NCBI GenBank assembly: GCA_964413905.1
Contig: CAYPUG010000019.1
Coordinates: 1 to 32,226 of the forward strand
Source: CAYPUG01 sp964413905
GTDB lineage: Bacteria > Chloroflexota > Anaerolineae > JAADDB01
Direction of reading: 5' to 3'
Length of the DNA stretch: 32,226 nt
Shown here: positions 15,973 through 24,220 of the stretch, piece by piece
How positions within the stretch are numbered: the first letter of the stretch is position 1
Layout of the letters: every line of letters starts with the position of its first letter
Program-made: the position numbers and the translations under genes
The notes under the pieces: generated by a model
What the model saw: the letters and a program-made list of their open reading frames with translations, nothing else
The model's database searches: none
What the model was told of the DNA's origin: nothing

Positions 15973-16440
15973 ATGATCTGTCCATATTGTGGGTACCATG
16001 AGTCACGGGTTGTGGATACGCGGGATATGGGACGGTTTATTCGCCGCCGCCGGGAATGCCGGCGATGTGGGCGTCGTTTTACCACCCATGAGCACATTGT
16101 GCAGTCGGTCCAGGTGGTGAAAAGTGATGGCCGACGTGAGCCGTTTAGTCGGGATAAGATCTTGCAAGGGTTACGCATCGCGTGCGCGAAGCGTCCTATA
16201 CCGGCCGAGGCCTTGGAGCGGATTGTGGAACAGGTGGAGGAGGCGGTGTTCAGCATGGGCAAGGCAGAAGTCCCCAGTAAAGTCATTGGAAATATGGTGT
16301 TGGAACGTTTGAAAGCGGTGGATCCGGTGGCATACATCCGCTTTGCCACGGTTTATCTGCAATTGCCGGATTTGAACGCGGTGCGTGAGGAGATCGATCG
16401 GTTGTTAGGCCATATTCCCCCGGAGGAGGAAAGGAAATGA
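15973..16440 (+). CDS. nrdR: Transcriptional repressor NrdR
   Basis: NrdR represses ribonucleotide reductase genes according to ATP/dATP binding. The 155-residue protein has the N-terminal zinc ribbon C3-x2-C6 ... C29-x2-C32 (CPYCGYHESRVVDTR, ECRRCGRRFTTHE) and an ATP-cone domain from about residue 49 to 139 (VVKSDGRREPFSRDKILQGL ... VDPVAYIRFATVY). Length is typical. ATG at 15973 has GAGGAGG at 15961-15967. The stop overlaps the nrdJ start (ATGA), so the repressor and the enzyme it controls are translationally coupled. Two NrdR boxes stand upstream. The C-terminal PPEEERK tail is short and charged. Confidence 0.96.
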   Translation: MICPYCGYHESRVVDTRDMGRFIRRRRECRRCGRRFTTHEHIVQSVQVVKSDGRREPFSRDKILQGLRIACAKRPIPAEALERIVEQVEEAVFSMGKAEVPSKVIGNMVLERLKAVDPVAYIRFATVYLQLPDLNAVREEIDRLLGHIPPEEERK

Positions 16441-19400
16441 TGGATGATACGCTTCATAAAGAGATGAAGGAACAGATTATCCGTCAACTGGGCATTCCCT
16501 GGGATGAGGAATCCGAGCGCATTGAACTCTCCGCGAACAGTTTGCGGGTGCTGGCCCGACGCTATCTGCGCAAGGATTTGGAGGGGAAGATCATCGAATC
16601 CCCCGCGCAGATGTTCCGTCGGGTGGCGTATCACGTGGCCAAGGCGGACTTGGAATTGGGGGGCACCGAGGAGGATGTGGCGCGGACTACGGAGACCTTC
16701 TACGAGTTCCTGACCGCATTCCGCTTCATGCCCAACTCACCCACCTTCACCGGCGCGGGCACCCCGCTGGGTCAGCTGGCCGCCTGTTTTACCGAAGATA
16801 TGCGGGTAGTTACCGATAAAGGGCTCAAGCGTATTGCCGACCTCCAGGTGGGCGACCGGGTGCTGACACATAAAGGTCGCTTCCGTTCGGTCACCGAGAC
16901 CATGCAGCGCTATCACGAGGGGGATCTGTACCGGATCAAGGTGAAACTCATCGGGGTGACCATCGAAGTGACTCCGGAACACCCCATCCTCACACCAGAT
17001 GGGTGGGTGGAAGCCAAGGATTTGAAGGTAGGCGATCTGGTGGCTGTCGGCGTCCCCCAGGGGGAGACCCCACCGCCCACGTTTGATCTGGCTCAATTGC
17101 CATATGCAGAGGAATTAGAAGTTCAGGTGGCGGACGAATCGGTACGGGTGCGTCGTCCAAGCACATATCAAAACTCTGGGCGGCAGGCCGAGTGGACTAA
17201 GCGCTACATTGAACTGACGCCTGAGCTGGCCCGGCTGTGTGGTTATTATGTGGCCGAGGGCACCATTGGCCCGGATGAGCGATATGTTCGTTTTACTTTT
17301 GGCCAGGATGAAAGAGAGTACCAACAAGATGTCGTTGAACTCATAGAAAAGATTTTTGGCCGCTCGCCTCGAGTGATCGATTCTCATCACGGCAAGTGGA
17401 CAAATGTGGATGTGTATAGCCGGGTTATCGCAGCCTGGTTCCGAGAGCATTTTGGTTGGGGAACGGCCAACAAGCATTTACCGCTGTGGTTGCTTTACGC
17501 TCAGCGGGAAATCCAAGAGGAGTTTTTGGTCGGCTTGCTCCGGGGCGATGGGATGTTCTTCGAACAGATGTACAGTGTAACCGGTCGCTCCCAGCCCAAG
17601 ATGTTCCGGTCGTTCCGAGTCACGATGGCAAATCCGGGGTTAGTCCACCAAGTGTGGGAAATTCTGTTGCGCTTGGGATACGACGCGGCCATTCGTCCGG
17701 TGGATACCACATATGTCACGGCCAATGCTCGTGAGACGGCCCAAGTCAGCATGCCGCCGCTTCAGTCTCGGGAGTTGATTAAGCGAGTTTTTGGGGTGGA
17801 TTTGCCGGAACCCGATCAACGATATCTCCGTCCTCGTGTTCATCGATTTGACGGTTGGCCGTTTTTTGAAATCGAGAGTATTGAGGTCGTGCCTTTCAGC
17901 GGCGTCGTGTATAACTGTGAGGTGGACGAGGACCACACGTATGTCACCGAAGGGGTGGTGGTCCACAACTGTTTCGTGCTCCCTATCAGTGATGATATGG
18001 GGAAGGAGCCGGACGGAATTTTTATGACGCTGCGTAACGCAGCGCTGATCCAGCAAACAGGCGGGGGCAACGGGTTCTCCTTCTCCCGACTGCGCCCTCG
18101 AGGCGATAAGGTGAGCACCAGCGCGGGCACGGCTACCGGCCCCGTAGGCTTCCTGCGGGTGTATGATGTGGCCTTCGGGGAGATAGCCCAGGGCGGATGT
18201 CTCGTCCCGGAAACGCTCGTCTTCACCGAACAGGGTACTCTTCGCCTGGACGAAATCGTCCACCCCGAACAGCCTGGATGGCAGTCCCACCGCCTGCAGG
18301 TGGCCACGGACGAAGGGTGGCGCGCGTCTCCCTGGGGGTATAACAACGGCATCAAGCGTGTCCTGCGCGTCCGGACCTCCGAAGGGCTGGAAATCGTGGG
18401 CACCCCGGATCACAAGGTCAAGGTGATGACCGCGGACGGTCCCACGTGGCGGCCCCTGGAATCCCTTCAGCCGGGCGATGCCATCCTGGTGAAATTGGGC
18501 CAGCACCGGGGCCAACCGCAGAGACTCGTCCGTCCCCGACAACAACACGGCAACCAGGTCATGCCCCGGTTCCCCGAGGCGCTCACCGAAGACCTGGCCT
18601 TCTTCCTGGGATACCTGATCGGTGATGGATTCATCGCGCGCGGGGATAAGGACCACCGGGTTGGGGTGACGGTGGCCCACTCCAGTTACCTGATGGAGGA
18701 GATGCCCCGGCTGATCCGCGGCCTGTTCGGCGATGCCATCACCCTACACCGTCAACAGAAAGCGGATGACGCGTCGGTGACGTTTGTCATGGACAATCGG
18801 GCCCTGAAGGATTTCCTCCTTCTGAACGGGGTGACCAAGCTCTCCAGTCGGGAGGCGTTCGTGCCCCGCATTGTGCGCCAGAGTCCCCCCCGGGTGGTAG
18901 GCGCGTTCCTGCGGGGACTGTTCGAAGCGGATGGCACACTCTCTCACGGTTACCCGAGCCTGCTCACCACTTCGGAGCGTTTAGCCCGTGAGGTGGTCAC
19001 GTTGCTCATCGGCCTGGGCATCCCGGCCACCTTGGAATCCGCGCCTATCCCTCAGGACGCCTTTGGCACCTCGCCGCGCTGGCGAGTACGAGTTGTGTCC
19101 CACCGGGGGCTTGAGGCCTGGCGTACGCACGTCGGATGTGATCCCCGGTCTCGCTTCGCGGCCGTGTGTGCCTTTACGCCGGACACCGACCGGGAGTCCA
19201 GTTATCCCCTGCCCTCACCGGAGTACTGGTTGAGTCCGGTGTTGGACGCCATCACTCTGCCCCAGGTGGACCGGCAAGGTCGGGGGCGGGGGCTGAAGTT
19301 CCGGGCCACCGAGCCCGAACTCCGACGGCAATTATTGCGCTACCTGCGCGGAGATCGGCACCTCACCTTGTCCACGTATGAGCGCTTGATGAACGCGTAT

Positions 19401-22400
19401 GAGGTGTTCCAGGCTCATGCTCCCGATGTGGATGCCCTGTGGTTCGTGCATGTGACCACGGTGGAAGACGCGGGGGAGCGCCTGACCCTGGACCTGGAGG
19501 TGGAAGAGAATCACACGTACCTGGCCTGGGGGATGGTAACACACAACACCCGTCGTGGCGCCAACATGGGCGTGCTGCGGGTAGATCACCCGGACATCTT
19601 CGATTTCATCCGGGCCAAGGAGAAAGAAGGAGAACTGGTCAACTTCAACCTCTCCGTGGGCATCACCGATGACTTCATGCGCGCGGTGGAGGAGGACCGG
19701 GACTTCGATCTCGTCAACCCCCGAGACGGGAAGGTGTGGCGCACGGTGAAAGCCCGGGAGATCTTCGACGAGATCGTTCGCCACGCGCACTACAACGGCG
19801 AACCCGGCGCGCTCTTCCTGGACACCGCGAACCGTACCAACCCCTTGCCTCATCTCTACACCCTGGAAGCGACAAATCCCTGTTTCGTCGGGGAGACGCG
19901 CATCGCCACAGCCCGAGGGCTCATCCCCATCCAGGAACTGGCAGAATCAGGAACGCCCTTCGAAATCTTCACCGACCTCCGTGCCCCCTGGGGTGGGCAG
20001 GGCGTTCCCGGCACGGATCACGGCACCGCGCGGCGGGTGGCTGTCCAGGCCTTTAAGACCCGGGAGAACGCACGGGTACTCCGTCTGCGCACGAAGATGG
20101 GCTACACCGTTGTGGCCACGCCAGATCACCGGTTCCTGACGCCGGATCGGGGATATGTGGAACTGCAAGATCTGAAGCCCGGCGACAAAGTGCTCCTCCA
20201 GTCGGGCGAGGGGGGGTGGAGCACCGAGTACGCGCTGCCCAACGTGGCCCATATGGTCGAGACCCTGCGTCACATGGGACGGGGCGGGGATTGGGCGTCC
20301 GGTCACTTGACTCCGCGCCGGGCTTCTGTCACCCAGTACGCGGACATCCCCCAGGAGTGGTCCCAGGACCTGGGCATCGCTCTGGGATGGCTGGTGGGGG
20401 ATGGGTGGTTAAGCCCCGATAGCAACGCACCGGTGGGCATGGTCTTCCATAAACCCACCATCCTGCAACGGGTGCGGGAGATTCTGCGCCCCTGGTTCGG
20501 CGAGGGCCACGTGGCCGATCGGGGATCCCATTACCAGCTGACTTACGGCCGGGTGCCGTATGAGTTCTTTGCTTCCCTGGGCGTCCCGGCCGTTCGGGCC
20601 ACGGAGAAGCGGGTGCCCGAGAGTATCTGGCGCGCGCCCCGGGAAGCGGTGGTCGGGTTCTTGCAGGGACTTTTCAGCGCGGACGGCACCGTCTTGGTCA
20701 ACGAGGACAAACAGGATTGCACAGTCCGCCTGGCCAGTTCGTCTCGCCAACTGCTGGAGGACGTGCAACTCTTGCTCCTCAATTTCGGTATTGTATCCCG
20801 AATTTACACCCGCCGGGCCGCGCCGGAACGCCCGTTGCCGGATGGGCACGGCGGCCTGAAAATGTACAACGTCGCGGAACCGTACGAACTGGTTATCGGC
20901 AAGGCCAACCGGGATCGTTTTGCCCATCTTATCGGTTTCATTGACGAGGAGAAGCAGGCTCGGTTGATGGCATACATCCAGAGTCAGCCCCGCGGCCCGT
21001 ACCGGGAGCGCTTCGAGGATGTGGTGGAAGCGGTGGAGGACGCGGGCACCGCGGATGTGTACGATCTGACCGAACCCGAGACCCACAGCCTCATCGCCAA
21101 CGGGCTGGTCTGCCATAACTGTGGGGAACAGTTCCTGGGGCCGTATGAGAACTGTTGCCTGGGTTCCATCAACCTTTCCCGACACGTCAAAGTGGAAGAT
21201 GGCCGTCGCACAGTGGATTGGGATCTGCTCCAGGATACGGTGGAGCGCGCGGTCCACTTCCTGGACAATGTGGTGACCGCGAACGCGTACGTGCCCGCGG
21301 TTCCCCAGTTGAAGGAGGCCGCGCTGAAGGCCCGGCGCATCGGCCTGGGCATCATGGGCCTGGCCGATGTCATGTACGACCTGGGCATCCGTTACGGGTC
21401 CGAGGAGGGCCAGGAGTTCGCCGCGCAGGTGATGGAATTTATCCGTTACCACGCGATGCGCAAGAGCATCGAACTGGCCAAGGAACGGGGCGCGTTCCCC
21501 GCGATCAAGGGCAGCATCTACGACCCCGAGGACCTGAAGTGGCGGCCACCCACGTGGCCTGACTGGCTGGGTGGGGCACCCCGGCATGATTGGGGGCGTC
21601 CTCCTCTGGACTGGGAAGCCATAGTTGATGGGATTAAGCGCTACGGCATTCGCAACGCGGCCCAGTTGACCGTCGCGCCCACGGGCACCATCGCCACCGT
21701 GTCCGGGTGTGAGGGGTACGGCTGCGAGCCCGTGTTCGCGCTCGCGTACATCCGCCACTTCAAGGACGAGGACCGGGATGTGGAACTGGAGTACGTGAGC
21801 CCGCGCTTCATGCGTGCCCTGGAGGAAGCCCACCTGGACGAGGACGCGAAGCGTCGCATTGTGGATGAGGTTCTGCGCAAGGGCACCTGCCAGCACATCG
21901 AAGAACTGCCCGAGGAGATCCGGCACGTCTTCGTTGTGGCCCAAGACATCACCGCGGAAGAACATGTGCGCATGCAAGCCGCGCTCCAGGTCTTCGTGGA
22001 CAACAGTATCAGCAAGTGCGTGGTGGGTGACACCCTCCTGCTCACCGCGCGCGGACTGGTTCCCATGCAGGACCTGGCCGAATTCCGGCTCCCCGACCAG
22101 TTCGAGCCCTTGCGCCTGGACGTGGTCAGCCCTCACGGGGTGGAATCCACCGACGCGTTCTATTACGGCGGCATGCGGGAGACGCGCAAAGTGTGGCTGC
22201 AGTACGGTTTCTCGGTGGAGGGGACACCCAACCACCGTATCCACGTGCTGGACGAAAGCGGCAATGTGGTCTTCCGCCGTCTGGACGAACTGAAACCGGG
22301 CGACACGGTGGTCCTCTACAGCAACCAACGGCGCTTTGGCCCCGGCAAGGCTCCCTTACCGCGGTTCAGCGGGGCCTTGCGCACGGACAGCAAGGACATC

Positions 22401-24161
22401 CGTTTCCCCACTCACATGAGCACAGATTTGGCCTTCTTCCTGGGATGCGTGACCTCTGAAGGCGCGATCACCGTCAACGGGGTCAGCATCAGCAACACCG
22501 ATCGCTCCCTGTTGGAGGAACTGCAGGGCATTGTACAACGCGTGTTCGGCATCAACAGCACCATTGTCAAGGATTCTCGGAACGACGTCCATTACCTGCA
22601 AGTGAACTCTCGTGCACTCCGCCACTGGCTGTTGGTGGATCTGGGCATGGAGGCGGGCGCGGCGAACAAGATTATCCCCACCTGCATCCTGCAAGCGGGT
22701 GAGGAGGAGATCGCCGCGTTCCTGCGTGGGTTGTTCTTGGACGGGTACATGACCCAGGATGGCCGACTGTTCGGCATAGGATTGGCTAGCGAGCGGCTCT
22801 TGCGCCAACTCCAGGTCCTGCTCCTCAACTTTGGGGTGATCACGACTTTGCACCGCAGTGCAGAGAACGCGTGGACATTGGTGGCTCAGGGAAGCGAATT
22901 GGAACGCCTGGCTGAGATTGTGGGGTTTGTGGAGGTGTGGAAGAACGAACGTCTGAGCCGCCGTCGCGTGGGCCGCCTGCACCGGATGCGGAATTACAGT
23001 CGCTTATTGCCCCCCCTGATCACCCAGGCGTTGGCCGAGATGCAATCTCAGGCCGATCGCAGTCTGCGGAACCTCTTCCGTGTGGGTGACTCCCAGGAGG
23101 CCCGGGCGTATCAACGCCCTCGGGTGAACCTGCTGCAGGAACATCGCCTGAACCGGGAGGATGGGCGGCGCCTGTATCACGCTCTGCGCGAACAGGGTAT
23201 CCGCCACCCGGTGGCAGACGCGTTCTTTGCCCATGACCACGATGACAACGTGTACGTCTTGGTCGAAGGTGTGGAAGTGGGCTTTGCTGAAGTGTTCGAC
23301 ATCAGTGTGCCCGGAAGTCACACGTTTATTGCAAACGGATTGGGTAACCACAACACTATTAATTTCCCGGAGACGGCCACGGTTCAGGATGTGGCCGACG
23401 CGTACTTCCTGGCCTGGAAACTAGGCTGCAAGGGCATCACCGTGTACGTCACGGGCTCACGGGAGGAAGTTGTGTTGGAGACACGGGAGATCAAGGAGAA
23501 GAAGAAGGGCGAAGGTGAAGCCAGGCTGCAAAAGGTGGAATCCACGCCTTCGTCTGTGCTCACCGGTAAGGAGGAGGGGAACGTTCCCGCGGCTCCACCT
23601 TGGAATGGGGGCCATCAATTGCGCCCCCGGCCGACCGTCCTTTCCGGACGCACGTACCGGCGCCCCACCCCGGTGGGCACCGCGTGGATTACCGTTAACA
23701 ACGACGAGTACAACGAGCCTTTCGAGGTTTTCCTGAACGTGGGTAAGGCCGGTTCGGACGTGGCCGCGGACTCCGAGGCTTTGGGCCGACTCATCAGCCT
23801 GATCCTGCGCCTGCCCTCGCCCCTTTCCCCGCGAGAGCGGCTGGAAGAGGTCATCCACCAGTTGAGCGGCATTGGCGGAGGGCGCTCGATGGGCTTCGGC
23901 GCGCAGCGGGTCCGCTCCCTGCCTGACGCGATTGCCCAGGTCCTGCGCCAGCACCTGGAGCAGGGTGGGGAGCCTACTCCACCGCCCCAACAGTTGAGTT
24001 TCACCCTCACCACACCGGCCATCGAGGCGAAGGAAGGGGACAAAGGCCCCAAGGATACCTTTGAAGTGTACGGTGATATCTGTCCAGAGTGCGGCCAGGC
24101 CACCCTCATTCCCTTTGAAGGGTGCAAGCGATGCACGAACTGCGGTTACAGTGAGTGCTGA
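16437..24161 (+). CDS. nrdJ: Adenosylcobalamin-dependent (class II) ribonucleotide reductase NrdJ precursor with four inteins
   Basis: The 2574-residue precursor splices in principle to 870 residues, normal for NrdJ. Exteins are residues 1-116, 512-587, 1038-1148, 1562-1860 and 2307-2574. The enzyme reduces ribonucleotides to deoxyribonucleotides with a cobalamin-generated thiyl radical. After splicing, ATNP joins CGEQ, making the N-x-C-x-E active site with radical cysteine C1562. C512 (ACFVLP) and C1573 (ENCCLGSINLS) are the expected redox pair. GGTRRGANMG, APTGTIATVSGCEGYGCEP and DNSISKTINFP are rebuilt or present. The last extein holds a TSCPD domain (TPVGTAWITVNN ... DSEALGRLISLILR) and a C-terminal CPECG ... 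CKRCTNCGYSEC cysteine cluster, thought to bind metal and shuttle electrons. No N-terminal ATP cone is seen. Class II enzymes work with or without oxygen. Confidence 0.97.
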   Translation: MMDDTLHKEMKEQIIRQLGIPWDEESERIELSANSLRVLARRYLRKDLEGKIIESPAQMFRRVAYHVAKADLELGGTEEDVARTTETFYEFLTAFRFMPNSPTFTGAGTPLGQLAACFTEDMRVVTDKGLKRIADLQVGDRVLTHKGRFRSVTETMQRYHEGDLYRIKVKLIGVTIEVTPEHPILTPDGWVEAKDLKVGDLVAVGVPQGETPPPTFDLAQLPYAEELEVQVADESVRVRRPSTYQNSGRQAEWTKRYIELTPELARLCGYYVAEGTIGPDERYVRFTFGQDEREYQQDVVELIEKIFGRSPRVIDSHHGKWTNVDVYSRVIAAWFREHFGWGTANKHLPLWLLYAQREIQEEFLVGLLRGDGMFFEQMYSVTGRSQPKMFRSFRVTMANPGLVHQVWEILLRLGYDAAIRPVDTTYVTANARETAQVSMPPLQSRELIKRVFGVDLPEPDQRYLRPRVHRFDGWPFFEIESIEVVPFSGVVYNCEVDEDHTYVTEGVVVHNCFVLPISDDMGKEPDGIFMTLRNAALIQQTGGGNGFSFSRLRPRGDKVSTSAGTATGPVGFLRVYDVAFGEIAQGGCLVPETLVFTEQGTLRLDEIVHPEQPGWQSHRLQVATDEGWRASPWGYNNGIKRVLRVRTSEGLEIVGTPDHKVKVMTADGPTWRPLESLQPGDAILVKLGQHRGQPQRLVRPRQQHGNQVMPRFPEALTEDLAFFLGYLIGDGFIARGDKDHRVGVTVAHSSYLMEEMPRLIRGLFGDAITLHRQQKADDASVTFVMDNRALKDFLLLNGVTKLSSREAFVPRIVRQSPPRVVGAFLRGLFEADGTLSHGYPSLLTTSERLAREVVTLLIGLGIPATLESAPIPQDAFGTSPRWRVRVVSHRGLEAWRTHVGCDPRSRFAAVCAFTPDTDRESSYPLPSPEYWLSPVLDAITLPQVDRQGRGRGLKFRATEPELRRQLLRYLRGDRHLTLSTYERLMNAYEVFQAHAPDVDALWFVHVTTVEDAGERLTLDLEVEENHTYLAWGMVTHNTRRGANMGVLRVDHPDIFDFIRAKEKEGELVNFNLSVGITDDFMRAVEEDRDFDLVNPRDGKVWRTVKAREIFDEIVRHAHYNGEPGALFLDTANRTNPLPHLYTLEATNPCFVGETRIATARGLIPIQELAESGTPFEIFTDLRAPWGGQGVPGTDHGTARRVAVQAFKTRENARVLRLRTKMGYTVVATPDHRFLTPDRGYVELQDLKPGDKVLLQSGEGGWSTEYALPNVAHMVETLRHMGRGGDWASGHLTPRRASVTQYADIPQEWSQDLGIALGWLVGDGWLSPDSNAPVGMVFHKPTILQRVREILRPWFGEGHVADRGSHYQLTYGRVPYEFFASLGVPAVRATEKRVPESIWRAPREAVVGFLQGLFSADGTVLVNEDKQDCTVRLASSSRQLLEDVQLLLLNFGIVSRIYTRRAAPERPLPDGHGGLKMYNVAEPYELVIGKANRDRFAHLIGFIDEEKQARLMAYIQSQPRGPYRERFEDVVEAVEDAGTADVYDLTEPETHSLIANGLVCHNCGEQFLGPYENCCLGSINLSRHVKVEDGRRTVDWDLLQDTVERAVHFLDNVVTANAYVPAVPQLKEAALKARRIGLGIMGLADVMYDLGIRYGSEEGQEFAAQVMEFIRYHAMRKSIELAKERGAFPAIKGSIYDPEDLKWRPPTWPDWLGGAPRHDWGRPPLDWEAIVDGIKRYGIRNAAQLTVAPTGTIATVSGCEGYGCEPVFALAYIRHFKDEDRDVELEYVSPRFMRALEEAHLDEDAKRRIVDEVLRKGTCQHIEELPEEIRHVFVVAQDITAEEHVRMQAALQVFVDNSISKCVVGDTLLLTARGLVPMQDLAEFRLPDQFEPLRLDVVSPHGVESTDAFYYGGMRETRKVWLQYGFSVEGTPNHRIHVLDESGNVVFRRLDELKPGDTVVLYSNQRRFGPGKAPLPRFSGALRTDSKDIRFPTHMSTDLAFFLGCVTSEGAITVNGVSISNTDRSLLEELQGIVQRVFGINSTIVKDSRNDVHYLQVNSRALRHWLLVDLGMEAGAANKIIPTCILQAGEEEIAAFLRGLFLDGYMTQDGRLFGIGLASERLLRQLQVLLLNFGVITTLHRSAENAWTLVAQGSELERLAEIVGFVEVWKNERLSRRRVGRLHRMRNYSRLLPPLITQALAEMQSQADRSLRNLFRVGDSQEARAYQRPRVNLLQEHRLNREDGRRLYHALREQGIRHPVADAFFAHDHDDNVYVLVEGVEVGFAEVFDISVPGSHTFIANGLGNHNTINFPETATVQDVADAYFLAWKLGCKGITVYVTGSREEVVLETREIKEKKKGEGEARLQKVESTPSSVLTGKEEGNVPAAPPWNGGHQLRPRPTVLSGRTYRRPTPVGTAWITVNNDEYNEPFEVFLNVGKAGSDVAADSEALGRLISLILRLPSPLSPRERLEEVIHQLSGIGGGRSMGFGAQRVRSLPDAIAQVLRQHLEQGGEPTPPPQQLSFTLTTPAIEAKEGDKGPKDTFEVYGDICPECGQATLIPFEGCKRCTNCGYSEC
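16785..17969 (+). mobile_element. Intein 1 in NrdJ (395 residues, LAGLIDADG type)
   Basis: Inserted in GQLAA/CFVLP, directly before redox cysteine C512. It starts CFTEDMRVVTDKG (block A), has the block B histidine in VTPEHPIL, and ends EVDEDHTYVTEGVVVHN with +1 Cys, so all splicing residues are present. Two endonuclease motifs are seen: CGYYVAEG and VGLLRGDG, with Glu and Asp at the catalytic positions. The central part is much more A+T rich than its surroundings: 17281-17340 is 24/60 G+C. That suggests a later arrival than the other three inteins. Confidence 0.93.
18198..19547 (+). mobile_element. Intein 2 in NrdJ (450 residues, LAGLIDADG type)
   Basis: Inserted in EIAQGG/TRRGANMG, a conserved substrate-site loop. 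It starts CLVPETLVFTEQG, has block B GTPDHKVKV, and ends DLEVEENHTYLAWGMVTHN with +1 Thr. Endonuclease motifs are LGYLIGDGF and LRGLFEADG, both with an intact Asp, so homing activity is plausible. Codon use and G+C match the host exteins, consistent with long residence. This is the longest of the four; an extra segment of about 90 residues lies between the second endonuclease motif and block F. Confidence 0.93.
19881..21119 (+). mobile_element. Intein 3 in NrdJ (413 residues, LAGLIDADG type) at the radical cysteine
   Basis: Inserted in EATNP/CGEQF, so the +1 nucleophile for splicing is itself the catalytic thiyl-radical cysteine. It starts CFVGETRIATARG, has block B ATPDHRFLT, and ends LTEPETHSLIANGLVCHN. 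Endonuclease motifs are LGWLVGDGW and LQGLFSADG with both Asp residues. A Gly/Trp-rich insert (APWGGQGVPGTDHG) near the N-terminus interrupts the usual spacing between blocks A and B. The enzyme cannot be active until this intein leaves. Confidence 0.93.
22017..23354 (+). mobile_element. Intein 4 in NrdJ (446 residues, degenerate LAGLIDADG)
   Basis: Inserted in DNSISK/TINFP, one of the most conserved RNR segments. It starts CVVGDTLLLTARG, has block B GTPNHRIHV, and ends FDISVPGSHTFIANGLGNHN with +1 Thr, so splicing residues look intact. The first endonuclease motif reads LGCVTSEG and the second LRGLFLDG, which is one residue shorter than LRGLFEADG in intein 2. The endonuclease is therefore probably decayed. 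A Arg-rich stretch of about 90 residues lies between the endonuclease part and block F. Confidence 0.92.
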
Positions 24162-24169
24162 AAGTGAAT

Positions 24170-24200
24170 GGGGAGGGACCATCGAAAACGGTCCCTCCCC
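24170..24200 (+). terminator. 11-bp perfect hairpin after nrdJ
   Basis: GGGGAGGGACC (24170-24180) pairs exactly with GGTCCCTCCCC (24190-24200) around a 9-base loop, 8 bases after the nrdJ stop. It is followed by GTTGTCCTG rather than a T run and ends 20 bases before the next gene. It may partly terminate the nrd message. Confidence 0.65.
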
Positions 24201-24220
24201 GTTGTCCTGCGGGAGGTTGA

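Noticed and set aside
20409..22328. 639-codon open frame antisense to nrdJ
   Set aside because: It mirrors the codon bias of nrdJ, crosses intein and extein borders and has repetitive His/Arg/Gln composition with no domain. Typical shadow of a G+C-rich gene.
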